This document shows positions 7,633 to 15,411 of a stretch of 32,552 nucleotides of DNA, in pieces. The stretch is from contig CAJXVA010000049.1 in NCBI GenBank assembly GCA_913061055.1, positions 1 through 32,552 on the forward strand, written 5' to 3'. Position 1 is the stretch's first letter. Each line of letters begins with the position of its first letter. Under the pieces are notes generated by a model, which saw nothing but the letters and a program-made list of their open reading frames with translations, did not search any database and was not told where the DNA came from. The position numbers were made by a program, and so were the translations under genes. Source of the DNA: an uncultured Pseudomonadota bacterium (GTDB taxonomy: Bacteria > Myxococcota_A > Polyangia > Nannocystales > Nannocystaceae).

Positions 7633-8023
7633 TGTCGGATGACCCTGATGACGGACATCGCCTCGCCCGCTCTCAGTATGCAAATGCTGGGTGCGAACGC
7701 CAGGTGAGCCGAGGTCATTGTTCTTGGTTCCTTCGGGGCTTCCCGACCACATCGCACTGTCACCGCGGTCGGAGCACATCCGGTGATTCGGAGCTCGGAT
7801 TGACGCGGAGCCGGCATCGGGGCAAGCGTCGAGAATCGCCGCTGCACCGTGCTGCGACCCCTCCTTGCCCGAACACGCCGCGCGAGGGGGTCGATGAGAC
7901 CGGGCGGCCGCGCGGCCACCACGGTTCGCGGCGGTGGTCGGGGTTGCAGCCCCCGATGCACGACGGCTATTTCAAGTATTGGCCCAGGCTATCCGCAAGG
8001 CCCGTTGCAGCGCGTGTTTCTGC
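7633..8023. other. Intergenic stretch without a supported gene
   Basis: 391 bp between the kinase start and the 3' end of the Cys-rich lipoprotein gene, both on the minus strand. Reading frames here are Arg/Pro-rich and look non-coding. A 12-bp palindrome GGCCGCGCGGCC lies at 7906-7917 and might terminate the lipoprotein transcript, but no T-run follows. The kinase promoter must lie here; I could not pick one with confidence. Confidence 0.5.
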
Positions 8024-8704
8024 TCAGCGGCTTCCGCACATCGGCTCCGGGAAGCTGGTGCACGAAGCGGATAGGCAGGCCTTTCGGTGGCATTCGCTGA
8101 GCATACTCGCCGCCTCGATCGCCGCGGGTGACGCTCCCTCGCAGCAGTCCTCGAAGCAGCTTCCGGTGCCCTCGCAGCCCGAAAAACACTGGCTGACGTC
8201 GATGCAACCTTGAGTGCCTCCACAAGCCTGGGCGAGGTCCGTGCACGTCAGACCGTCGGTGCATGAGAAGCACTCCAGACAACTCGTGCTGTCGTCGACG
8301 CAGTCGACAGCCGGACCCGTCGACTCGGAAGAGCTGTCACTGCTGCCGGGGCTCGTGCTGCTCGTGAAGTCGGTGCTGGAGTCCGTACCGCCGGAGTCGG
8401 AGGAAGATTCGGGCCCGCCCGTACTCGCCAGCGTGGTGGAGGCGTCCGTGCTGCCGACGTTGTCGGTTGCAGTCTCGAGCGGTACGCAGACGTTGGCAAC
8501 ACCGTCGGTGGCGCTCTCAGCGAAGCGTCTGCCGGACTCGCACTCAGCGTCCGGGAAGCTGCAGTAGCCGTTGCTCTCGCACCGCCCGTCCTTGCCACAC
8601 TGGTCCTCCTCCAGGCAGCCGAAGGTGTCGCTCGAGCAGCCGGCGCATAGCATCGGGAGCACGACTGCGACAAGCAGGCGGCACATGACCAGGTGCGAGG
8701 GCAT
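8024..8704 (-). CDS. Cys-rich lipoprotein with CSFPD-type N-terminal module
   Basis: 226 residues. The ATG at 8704 has AGGA 7 nt upstream; the signal peptide ends in lipobox LCAGC (lipidated Cys23). Residues about 29-75 form a small Cys module: FGCLEEDQCG, then GYCSFPDAECESGRR, then NVCVPLE. The same module occurs in the protein encoded at 17439-18812. A Ser/Thr/Gly/Asp-rich linker (about 76-130) leads to a C-terminal domain with at least 12 Cys (CLECFSC, CTDLAQACGG, CFSGCEGTGSCFEDCC, CHRKACLSASC), clearly disulfide-bonded and extracytoplasmic. No enzyme motif. Function unknown; a surface-displayed disulfide-rich module is the best description. Confidence 0.8.
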   Translation of the reverse strand: MPSHLVMCRLLVAVVLPMLCAGCSSDTFGCLEEDQCGKDGRCESNGYCSFPDAECESGRRFAESATDGVANVCVPLETATDNVGSTDASTTLASTGGPESSSDSGGTDSSTDFTSSTSPGSSDSSSESTGPAVDCVDDSTSCLECFSCTDGLTCTDLAQACGGTQGCIDVSQCFSGCEGTGSCFEDCCEGASPAAIEAASMLSECHRKACLSASCTSFPEPMCGSR

Positions 8705-9065
8705 GCGGGGATCCTACTACCTTCCGCCAGACCGTGGCCTGTAGGCTGGTAGAGCTGCGCGCTATCGACCGGTCGCTGCTATCCCCGCCGTCACCCGAGT
8801 CCATGGCGACCGCCTCAGTCCTGTTCGGCCGACGATGCGATGCGTTGGCCGCCGGCGGACACGGCCGTCGTAATCGGGGAGCGTGACGATCGCGTCCACG
8901 GAACCCTCGGAGAGTAGGGCGCACGGTCTGCGCCGCCGCGCCAGCCGATCGAGACGGACGCTTGGCGGCTGTTGAACGCGACCAGATCTCCCGTCTGTCT
9001 TCATGCGAATCCGGGCGTGTCGCGTGCCGGATGTAACGCTTTGGGTTTGAGCGGTACGTGCAGGG
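8705..9065. other. Divergent intergenic region, no gene supported
   Basis: 361 bp between the divergent genes starting at 8704 and 9066. It must carry both promoters, but no clear -35/-10 pair was found. A fragment on the minus strand around 8820-8930 reads like coding sequence for a few dozen residues without start or domain; it might be a gene relic, but the support is weak. Confidence 0.4.
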
Positions 9066-9452
9066 ATGATGGAGTTCCGAACACGGATTCGTCGCGCGGC
9101 TGTCCGGTCCCTGGGCTGCTGCGCACTCTTTGCCACTGTGTGCACCACGTCGGCTGCGCAGGCGGGCTACCCCCACGCCACGACCACGACGATCGATTCC
9201 GTGGTGGTCCTGCACGACGGCGGTTTCTACCTCACGCTGCACGACGAAGTCTGCGCGCAGGCGGGCAACAAGAAGGTGGCGTACTCGTACAACGGGGTGG
9301 CCGTGCAGGGGTCTGTCCCGACGGACGCCGCGATGGACCGAATGCTGCGCGTCGCGATGGCCGCCCATCTCAGCGGGGGCGCCGTGCGGATCTACACCGA
9401 AAACGGTGGAAGCCGCTGGGGGTGCCTGCTTGGGGCGGTCACGGTTCTATGA
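9066..9452 (+). CDS. Small secreted protein of unknown function, overlapping a nuclease-family lipoprotein gene
   Basis: 128 residues with a Sec signal peptide (Arg-rich start, hydrophobic core, cleavage probably after S-A-A-Q-A at 29-33). The mature part of about 95 residues has two Cys (63 and 120), a strand-rich first half (TTTIDSVVVLHDGGFYLTL), an amphipathic helix (DAAMDRMLRVAMAAHLSGG) and a final strand (GAVRIY). This strand-helix-strand order with A-x-x-x-S-G-x-x-V-R-I resembles the OB-fold B subunits of the SubB/PltB type, but this is a resemblance from memory, not a demonstrated homology. Its stop overlaps the next start (ATGA at 9449-9452), so the two proteins are probably made together. 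The second ATG at 9069 is an alternative start. Confidence 0.72.
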   Translation: MMEFRTRIRRAAVRSLGCCALFATVCTTSAAQAGYPHATTTTIDSVVVLHDGGFYLTLHDEVCAQAGNKKVAYSYNGVAVQGSVPTDAAMDRMLRVAMAAHLSGGAVRIYTENGGSRWGCLLGAVTVL

Positions 9453-10594
9453 AGCATCGAGCGCGACTGTGGATCGGGGGGTGCGTCGCTCTGTTGCTCG
9501 CAGCCTGTGACCCTCCCCAGGGCGAAGCGATCGACGACGGCAACCCCGACCTCGACGATCTCACCATCGTGCCACGCGGCGGTGGCGACCCGCTGTGCAC
9601 CGTTCGGTTGTTGACGGCCAACTTGGAGCACGTCACTTGGTGCAACGCCATGGAGCGAAACGGCATGGTGGAGCAGGCGGTGTGTGACATCGATGACGGA
9701 AAGTCTCCGCCACCTGAACCGGCTCGGCTGCTGGCGTGGCTGCAAGTCCTCTACCTGCAAACCCTCGAAGGCCCCGGCCCCACCATCTTCAACCTGCAGG
9801 AGTCTTCGGTGTTGATGCCCCGTACCGGAAACGTGGATTGGGTCCGTGTTCTGCACCTCATGCTTGGGGCCAGCGCCGTGGATCCCGCGTACGGGGACTA
9901 CGCGTCCTGGTACCAGCCGATCAATGGTGGGGTGGCCGGAAATAACTGGGGCAACGCGATCGTGACCAACCTCGACGTGAATGCGTACGAGGAGTGGAAC
10001 CTCGATCAGGCCTGGACGGCGGCGGACGGCTCCCCGGTCGGGGAGGCCTGCAACGGTGAGGTCTCGCGGGCAGCCCACGCTGCGCACGTGCGGGTGGATG
10101 GCGTCGATCTGTGGTCGGTCAACGTTCACCTGGAGTTCTGCAAACCCGAGGACCAAGGAGGATTCGAGGTCAATCTCTGCAACTTCGACAACCTGCTCCT
10201 GCGTCTGGATTCTCTGCCCACCGACGAGGTCGTGGTTGTCTCGGGCGACTTCAACATCGGCCAGGACGCGCGAACGAACGACTCGGATGCATGCAACGGT
10301 CCGGTTCACCCCAATCGCTTCATGACCATGCTCGGTGGTTTCCAAGACCGCCAGTTCATGCTCCTCGAGAGCACGGGAGTGGACCATTTGTTCTTTCGCG
10401 ACCCGTCGTTCGAAACCAGCGATGTGCGCACGAGGGTCTTCGATGCGCTCTACGATCCCAACGAACCGGGCGAGTCGGGCCCTCCCGAAGACATCCTCGA
10501 CATGAGTGACCACAAGTTCATCGAGACCGAGGTCGATGTTGGGGGGGCAGGGATGTCGCGCGCGTTCCTGCCGATGTATGTGGTGCTGAACTGA
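9449..10594 (+). CDS. Lipoprotein of the endonuclease/exonuclease/phosphatase (EEP) superfamily
   Basis: 381 residues. Signal peptide with lipobox LLAAC (lipidated Cys20). The EEP metal-dependent phosphodiesterase fold is shown by the ordered catalytic motifs: LLTANLE (Asn58), NLQES with metal-binding Glu118, NVHLEF with His227, VSGDFNIG with Asp267 and Asn269, and SDHKFIETEV with Asp354-His355. All key residues are present, so it should be active on DNA, RNA, phosphoinositides, sphingomyelin or another phosphodiester; the substrate cannot be read from the sequence. Several Cys pairs fit an extracytoplasmic location. It starts inside the stop codon of the small secreted protein gene, indicating translational coupling, and converges on the esterase gene at 10642. 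Confidence 0.9.
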   Translation: MKHRARLWIGGCVALLLAACDPPQGEAIDDGNPDLDDLTIVPRGGGDPLCTVRLLTANLEHVTWCNAMERNGMVEQAVCDIDDGKSPPPEPARLLAWLQVLYLQTLEGPGPTIFNLQESSVLMPRTGNVDWVRVLHLMLGASAVDPAYGDYASWYQPINGGVAGNNWGNAIVTNLDVNAYEEWNLDQAWTAADGSPVGEACNGEVSRAAHAAHVRVDGVDLWSVNVHLEFCKPEDQGGFEVNLCNFDNLLLRLDSLPTDEVVVVSGDFNIGQDARTNDSDACNGPVHPNRFMTMLGGFQDRQFMLLESTGVDHLFFRDPSFETSDVRTRVFDALYDPNEPGESGPPEDILDMSDHKFIETEVDVGGAGMSRAFLPMYVVLN

Positions 10595-10641
10595 TCGCGG
10601 GAGGCGGAGCCGCGCCGGCGTGAGGCGGTTGGAGTGCGAGG

Positions 10642-11301
10642 TCAGCCCGCCGGGAGGCGGCCCCGCAACCACGCACCGACCGCCTCGATCTCCTCGGGGC
10701 ACACGTGGTGCTCGATCGGATACTCGTGCCAGTGCGTCTGGGCGGTGGTCCAGGTGTCGAAGTCGGCCTTGGCCTCGCGGCCCCAATCGACCTTGACCAT
10801 CGGGTCGTGGGTGCCGTGACCGAAGAACACCTCGGTGTCCCGGTTGACGTCGTTGCGCTCGGCTGCAAACTCGGAGCGCAGCACGTGATAGCCGGAGAGC
10901 GACATGATGCCGGCCAGGGGGTGCTCGTGGCGGGCCCCGACAAACAGCGACATCGCAGCGCCCTGGGAGAAGCCGGCGATGACGGTTCTCGAGGATGCGA
11001 CGCCGCGCGTCCGCTCTCGCTCCAGGAGGGCCTCGATCTTCTGACCCGAGGCCCGAATGTGGTCCTCGTTCTCTCGACCCTCGACATGGTCGAGGGTGAG
11101 GATGTCGTACCAGGCGGGCATGACGAACCCGCCGTTGATCGTCACCGGATACTGAGGCGCGTGCGGGAACACGAACCGAACGTGCGGACACTGAAGCACC
11201 GGGACGATGGGCTCGAAGTCGTGGCCGCTGGCGCCGAGGCCGTGCATCCACACGACCGAAGCGGTGGCGTCTTTGGGTCCGACTTCGACACAGTCCAGCA
11301 T
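10642..11301 (-). CDS. Carboxylesterase / phospholipase-like alpha/beta hydrolase
   Basis: 219 residues, Abhydrolase_2 family (EstB / YpfH / acyl-protein-thioesterase-like). Motifs: MHGLGASGHDF (oxyanion region), nucleophile elbow GFSQGA (Ser in G-x-S-x-G), GHGTHDPMV with the acid Asp, and EHHVCPEEI with the catalytic His. Hydrolyses short carboxylic or thioesters in the cytoplasm. The ATG at 11301 gives the family's usual N terminus (MLDCVEVGP). A GTG three codons upstream (11310) has a better ribosome site (AAGG at 8 nt) and may be the real start. Divergent from the membrane protein gene at 11344 and convergent with the EEP lipoprotein gene. Confidence 0.92.
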   Translation of the reverse strand: MLDCVEVGPKDATASVVWMHGLGASGHDFEPIVPVLQCPHVRFVFPHAPQYPVTINGGFVMPAWYDILTLDHVEGRENEDHIRASGQKIEALLERERTRGVASSRTVIAGFSQGAAMSLFVGARHEHPLAGIMSLSGYHVLRSEFAAERNDVNRDTEVFFGHGTHDPMVKVDWGREAKADFDTWTTAQTHWHEYPIEHHVCPEEIEAVGAWLRGRLPAG

Positions 11302-11343
11302 CGCGCTCACGGCCCGCCTTGTAGCACGTGATAGGTTCGGCCC

Positions 11344-12396
11344 GTGGGAGGCCAGGGGGCGCGGCGGCCGTGGGTCGCGTGGGGAATATCCCTGATCGGT
11401 GCCGCTGCATTCTTGTGGCTGGCCTCGACTCGCCTCCAGCTGTGGCCGGAGACGTTCACGCTCGAGTCGCCGATCCTGCTGGCAGCCGCGGCGGCGATGC
11501 ACATCCCGTACGCGGTCGTGCGGGCGCTTCGGCTGCAGTACGTGTTCGATCCCCTGGTGAAGCGCAGCGGCGGGAGACGGATGAGCCGCCGAGTGCTCTA
11601 CGGCAGCGGGTTCCTCTCGTTCTTCGTGTTGCTGGTGCTGCCGCTGAAGCTCGGTGAGCTGTCTCGGCCGATGTTGCTGGCACGCGGCCGGCAGCCTGGC
11701 CTCGGTTTGCCGGAGGCGGTCGGCGGGGTCGCCCTGGAGCGGTTGGTCGACGGCCTCATCATCGTCGCCATGTTGTTCGGCGGCCTCGCGTTGTCGGAGG
11801 TGCAGCTCGAGAGCAGCCTGGCCGACGTCCGCATGGTGGGCATGACGATGTCCGGCGTGTTCGCGCTGGGGCTGCTCGTCCTGGTCGTTGCGGCTCGCAT
11901 GCCGCAGCGCGCGGTCGCGCTGGCTTCGGCGATCGGAGGGATCTTCGGAGCCCGAGCTCGAGAACTCGTGGCCGGTCTGGTCGAGCGCGTGGCCGGGACG
12001 ATGCGCGGCGTCCTCGCCCTCGAACACGCCGGACCCTTCGTGGCCTGGTCGATCCTCTACTGGGCGATCACCGCCGCGCAGCTGTGGTTGGTGCTCGCGG
12101 CATGTGGGATCCATCTCAACGGCGCCGCGGCGGCTGCGATCATCGCGATCGTCGGGCTCAGCATTCAACTGCCAGGAGGACCGGCTCAGTTCGGCACTTT
12201 TCAGATGGGCACGGGGCTCGCGCTACCTCTGTATCTGGATGCCGCTGCCCTTCAGAGCGCCGGAAGCACCTTTTCAGCCGTGATGTACGCGCTGCAGCTC
12301 GTGGGCGCCGGTTTGATGGCATTGCCGGGCCTGGCCTTGCTTGCGCGGGTCCCACAGGGCCCCGAAGACGCGGATTCGCCTGAAGAAGCCCCGTAA
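11344..12396 (+). CDS. Flippase-like membrane protein, lysylphosphatidylglycerol synthase TM-region family (UPF0104)
   Basis: 350 residues with about eight hydrophobic segments, from SLIGAAAFLWLAS near the N terminus to LVGAGLMALPGLALLARV near the C terminus. Family signatures: FLVLLVLPLK-L-GELSRPMLL (the P-x-x-x-GE-x-x-R motif), GGVALERLVDGLI, and QLPGGPAQFGTFQMG near the end. It has no C-terminal aminoacyltransferase domain, so it resembles the stand-alone membrane part (as in AglD or YbhN-like proteins) thought to move or accommodate lipid-linked substrates in the inner membrane. The start is a GTG at 11344, 42 bp from the divergent esterase start; no strong ribosome site is visible. Confidence 0.88.
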   Translation: MGGQGARRPWVAWGISLIGAAAFLWLASTRLQLWPETFTLESPILLAAAAAMHIPYAVVRALRLQYVFDPLVKRSGGRRMSRRVLYGSGFLSFFVLLVLPLKLGELSRPMLLARGRQPGLGLPEAVGGVALERLVDGLIIVAMLFGGLALSEVQLESSLADVRMVGMTMSGVFALGLLVLVVAARMPQRAVALASAIGGIFGARARELVAGLVERVAGTMRGVLALEHAGPFVAWSILYWAITAAQLWLVLAACGIHLNGAAAAAIIAIVGLSIQLPGGPAQFGTFQMGTGLALPLYLDAAALQSAGSTFSAVMYALQLVGAGLMALPGLALLARVPQGPEDADSPEEAP

Positions 12397-12498
12397 GCGG
12401 GAGCGTTGCCACCCGTTGCTGCGAACGGTGGGTCGCGGGTATGCTCCGCCGACGTTCCGCCGCTTGCGCATTCGTCGCAAGACTCTCGGAGAGGTTCC

Positions 12499-14019
12499 AT
12501 GCTCGGTTTTCACGCTCTGACCACTCGACTGGCCGACACGCGCTTCGGCATCGTTGCCCTCGCGCTCACCCTCGCCGCGGCCCCCGCTTGCGGCAAGAAA
12601 TCCAAGGGCACCGACGCTCCCGATTCGGGCGGCGCCGCTGCAGGCTCTTCGGACAGCGGTGCGGCGGGTGACCTCGTCGCCAAGGCTCGCACCAACGAGC
12701 TGCTGCGTCTCGCCAACGAAGACCTCGCCAAAGGGCGCTACGTCTCCGCCGCGAAGCGTGCCGAAGAGGCGCTCGAAAAGGACGCCAACAACGCCGACGC
12801 GTACGCGATCCTCGGCACATCGAGCTGGCGCGCTGGTGACTTCGTCGCCTCCACCGCGGCCTACGAAAAATCCGTCGAACTCGACGCGAAGAACTTCGGC
12901 GGGGTGCTCGGCCTGGGCCGCAACCTGCAGGCTGCCGGCGCACACCAGCGTGCCATCGAGTTGCTCGACGTTCTGGTCGAAGACGACAAGGAGCAGATCG
13001 CTCCGCGTCTCACCAAGCTGTGGAGCTACTACACACTGGTCGATGCTGACGCGGGCGTGAAGGAACTCGACGAGATCTTCAAGTTCCTCCCCGCTGAGGA
13101 CCCGCAACTCGCCCTGGTGCAGTCCTACGCCGCGTTCCTTCGCCCGCTGGAGGGCAAGGGTCCGTTCTTCGTCATCGACGGGGACACCGGATCGATGGAC
13201 GCGGGCATCAACCACGACATCGGCGTCAAGTACACCAGCGGCATCATCGGCGGGGAGTTCTCCCGCGTGATCTTCTTCGAGAGCGTCGAAGAGACGGTCA
13301 TCGATGCCGGCCTCGTGGCGACGCTCGGCCTGAAGTCGATCGGCAAGATGACCCCGCTGGGTCAAGAGGCTGAGACCGACATCGTGCTCGTACCGGAGGT
13401 GAAGTTCGGCGAGCTCACCATGAAAAACGTGCCCGCGATCGTGCGGCCGCTCGACCCCTACGAGCCCGCCCTCGGCGAGAAGCCCGGCCTGATTCTCGGC
13501 CGACAGGCGATGCAAGCGATGGGGTCGTTCACGTTCGACTTCCCCGGGAACTCGCTCACGATCACCAAGGAGGCGCCCTCGGCCGCCCCTGACGGCGCGG
13601 TCGAGCTTCCGTTCTTGCTCGTCAGCATGCACGTGCAGAGCGCTCCGGTTGTCCCGGTGACGATCGACGGCGCGGAGCACAGCTTCTACGTCTACTTCGG
13701 CGGCACGTACGGCTCGGGCGTCGCGGTCACGCGAAAGCACTACCTCAAGAGCGGTCACCTCCCCCGCGAACTCGACAACCCCGAAGACGAGACCAACGGT
13801 CTGAAGATGGTCTACGTCAACGAGTTCGGCATCGGTGAAAAGGCCCTCGGCGGCATGGGCGGCCTGGTGCTGCTCAACGCTCGGCCCGACCCCAACCTCG
13901 CGATCTATCTCGACGGTACGGCGTTTGAGATGGGTGGCTACGTCAACACCCGCCTGATGGCTGGGTGGTCGGTCACCTACGCACCCGCCTCGGGCAAGGT
14001 CTACGTCAAGACCCCGTAA
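12499..14019 (+). CDS. TPR lipoprotein with two degenerate retropepsin-like modules
   Basis: 506 residues. The ATG at 12499 is preceded by GGAGAGG. Signal peptide ends at a Cys31 in AAPAC. A Gly/Ser/Asp linker is followed by about three TPR-like repeats (62-200; NADAYAILGTSSWRAGDF, KNFGGVLGLGRNLQAAG). Then two modules with the retropepsin-like pattern: module 1 (about 220-356) with GLVATLGL and GLILGRQAM...FTFDF; module 2 (about 370-500) with VTIDGAEHSFYV and GSGVAVTRKHYL. Where active members have D-T-G, module 1 has ESV (261-263) and module 2 has YFG (399-401), so no catalytic Asp remains. Likely a periplasmic binding or scaffold protein. First gene of a probable three-gene plus-strand run. 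Confidence 0.82.
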   Translation: MLGFHALTTRLADTRFGIVALALTLAAAPACGKKSKGTDAPDSGGAAAGSSDSGAAGDLVAKARTNELLRLANEDLAKGRYVSAAKRAEEALEKDANNADAYAILGTSSWRAGDFVASTAAYEKSVELDAKNFGGVLGLGRNLQAAGAHQRAIELLDVLVEDDKEQIAPRLTKLWSYYTLVDADAGVKELDEIFKFLPAEDPQLALVQSYAAFLRPLEGKGPFFVIDGDTGSMDAGINHDIGVKYTSGIIGGEFSRVIFFESVEETVIDAGLVATLGLKSIGKMTPLGQEAETDIVLVPEVKFGELTMKNVPAIVRPLDPYEPALGEKPGLILGRQAMQAMGSFTFDFPGNSLTITKEAPSAAPDGAVELPFLLVSMHVQSAPVVPVTIDGAEHSFYVYFGGTYGSGVAVTRKHYLKSGHLPRELDNPEDETNGLKMVYVNEFGIGEKALGGMGGLVLLNARPDPNLAIYLDGTAFEMGGYVNTRLMAGWSVTYAPASGKVYVKTP

Positions 14020-14117
14020 CGCCCCGGCCTTCTCGGCGACTTCGAGCCGCAGCGACATCCGTTCGCTGTGGCTCGTTTCGCGTCTGGCCCTGGACTCTCC
14101 GAAGATCGCGCGCTCGC

Positions 14118-14615
14118 ATGCCTCGTTGGTTGGATCGATTGCTTGGCCGCGTCCCAAAGGTCGTGGACTGGGACCAGCTCGAGCTGGGGGTGTTCGAGGT
14201 CGAGGGGGTGGTCCGGGCTCTCGAGCTGATCGTGGACCCGGTCGGCGGGGCTCGGTGCGTTGCGCTCGACTACCGCGCCTGGCCGCCCAGCACGACGGCA
14301 GGAGTCGATGGCGCGGCGGTCGTGGGGGACCGGGCCTTTCAAGTCTCGGCGGCCCAGACCGTGGAGTTTCTGCTCGAGGCGTTTGGACGGTCGGTGCTGA
14401 TTCGTCCCCAGCCTGGCGAGGACGTGGCGGCGATCCACGAGGCTCTCGAAGCCCAGTACGGCTTCAATCTCCGCACAGAGGTGCAATGCGTCTCCCCCGG
14501 CGATGAAGTCGTCGTACGGGGCAAAGTGGTGCACGTGACTCCGCCCGGTGGGAGTCCGCATCGCTCGGAGCCGCACCGGGCCGTGATCGAGGCCCAGCAG
14601 ATTCGGCTTCGCTGA
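14118..14615 (+). CDS. Unknown soluble protein, GIDE-like pattern
   Basis: 165 residues from the ATG at 14118. No signal peptide or membrane segment. The order of short motifs (FEVEGVVRAL, then GGARCVALDYRAW, then VEFLLEAFGRSVLI, then VSPGDEVVVRGKVVHV) resembles the substrate-side domain of GIDE/MULAN-like proteins, in which the Cys of CVAxxY and the PGD-x-V-x-x-G turn recur; the RING domain and membrane helices of those proteins are absent. The similarity is by eye and tentative. It follows the TPR lipoprotein by 98 bp and precedes another unknown gene by 42 bp on the same strand. Confidence 0.65.
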   Translation: MPRWLDRLLGRVPKVVDWDQLELGVFEVEGVVRALELIVDPVGGARCVALDYRAWPPSTTAGVDGAAVVGDRAFQVSAAQTVEFLLEAFGRSVLIRPQPGEDVAAIHEALEAQYGFNLRTEVQCVSPGDEVVVRGKVVHVTPPGGSPHRSEPHRAVIEAQQIRLR

Positions 14616-14657
14616 TTCGACGTCTCAAGCTGCCGCCGCCGCTGTCGATGGGCAGGC

Positions 14658-15305
14658 ATGGGCGAGCCGCTGAGAATCGATTCCGCCTCCCCCAACCCCT
14701 GGGTGCCCCTCGAGGCGAGGCGGGTACTGCTGTTGTGCGCCGAGCCGGATCGTTCGATCGTCGAGCTCGCGAGACCCCAGCTTGAGCTCCAAAGCTTGCA
14801 GGTCGATGTGGTGAGCGATGCGTTCGATCCCCACACGGTGTGCGACGCGTTGCGAGCGGACCCCAGTCCCACAGTGGTCGCCGTGGTCGTGAGCCGAGCG
14901 CGGGTACGCCGCGCGGCCCGGCCCTTGATCGACGCGTTCTCAGAGGTTGCCGGCCCGCTTCACCGGCTCTTCGTTCTCGACTTGAGACGGCGCCCGAGCG
15001 TGCTTCAGCAAGTGCGCGTGCTGTCGGAGGCCATCGAGGGCCTCGAGCTGACGCTGCAGATTGGCCGCGAGAGCCAAGCGTCGCTGACGGTCTCGGCGAC
15101 GACGAATCCGCGGGCATCCGGAGAGCGGAGGCTCTCGCCTTGCGGTCTGGGAACGCGGCGGCTACGTGTCGTCCAGCCTCCGGTTCTGCTGAGCGCAGCG
15201 GTCCACGAGGGCGCGCACACCATTCCCGCCAAGACGCGGTTTCGGGTGAGTCGAGCAGAGAGGACGATGTCCGCCACGCGTCCTGACTTGCCGCTGGTCG
15301 ACTGA
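14658..15305 (+). CDS. Unknown protein with a Rossmann-like N-terminal half
   Basis: 215 residues from the ATG at 14658. The first half alternates strands and helices (RRVLLLCAEPDRSIV, LQSLQVDVVSDAFDP, TVVAVVVSRARV, HRLFVLDLRR), the layout of a small Rossmann or receiver-like fold, but no phospho-acceptor Asp in receiver spacing or nucleotide-binding motif was identified. The second half (from about residue 140) is rich in Arg, Ser and Pro and looks disordered. The opposite strand is also open but Arg/Pro-rich and not protein-like. Last gene before the terminator region at 15339-15362. Family not recognised. Confidence 0.6.
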   Translation: MGEPLRIDSASPNPWVPLEARRVLLLCAEPDRSIVELARPQLELQSLQVDVVSDAFDPHTVCDALRADPSPTVVAVVVSRARVRRAARPLIDAFSEVAGPLHRLFVLDLRRRPSVLQQVRVLSEAIEGLELTLQIGRESQASLTVSATTNPRASGERRLSPCGLGTRRLRVVQPPVLLSAAVHEGAHTIPAKTRFRVSRAERTMSATRPDLPLVD

Positions 15306-15338
15306 CGCCCCCGGTGGCCGCACGCTAGACGCAAGAAA

Positions 15339-15362
15339 GCCGGCTACGCATGCGCAGCCGGC
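15339..15362 (-). terminator. Terminator between convergent genes
   Basis: GCCGGCT (15339-15345) and AGCCGGC (15356-15362) form a 7-bp stem, and the 10-base loop contains the self-complementary CGCATGCG. On the minus strand it is followed by TTTCTTGCG, fitting the end of the poly-lysine lipoprotein transcript; it could also stop the plus-strand gene ending at 15305. Confidence 0.65.
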
Positions 15363-15411
15363 CTTGAAGCAAGACCCGGCCCTCGAACAGAGGCCCGGGA
15401 GAAGAGAGGGA

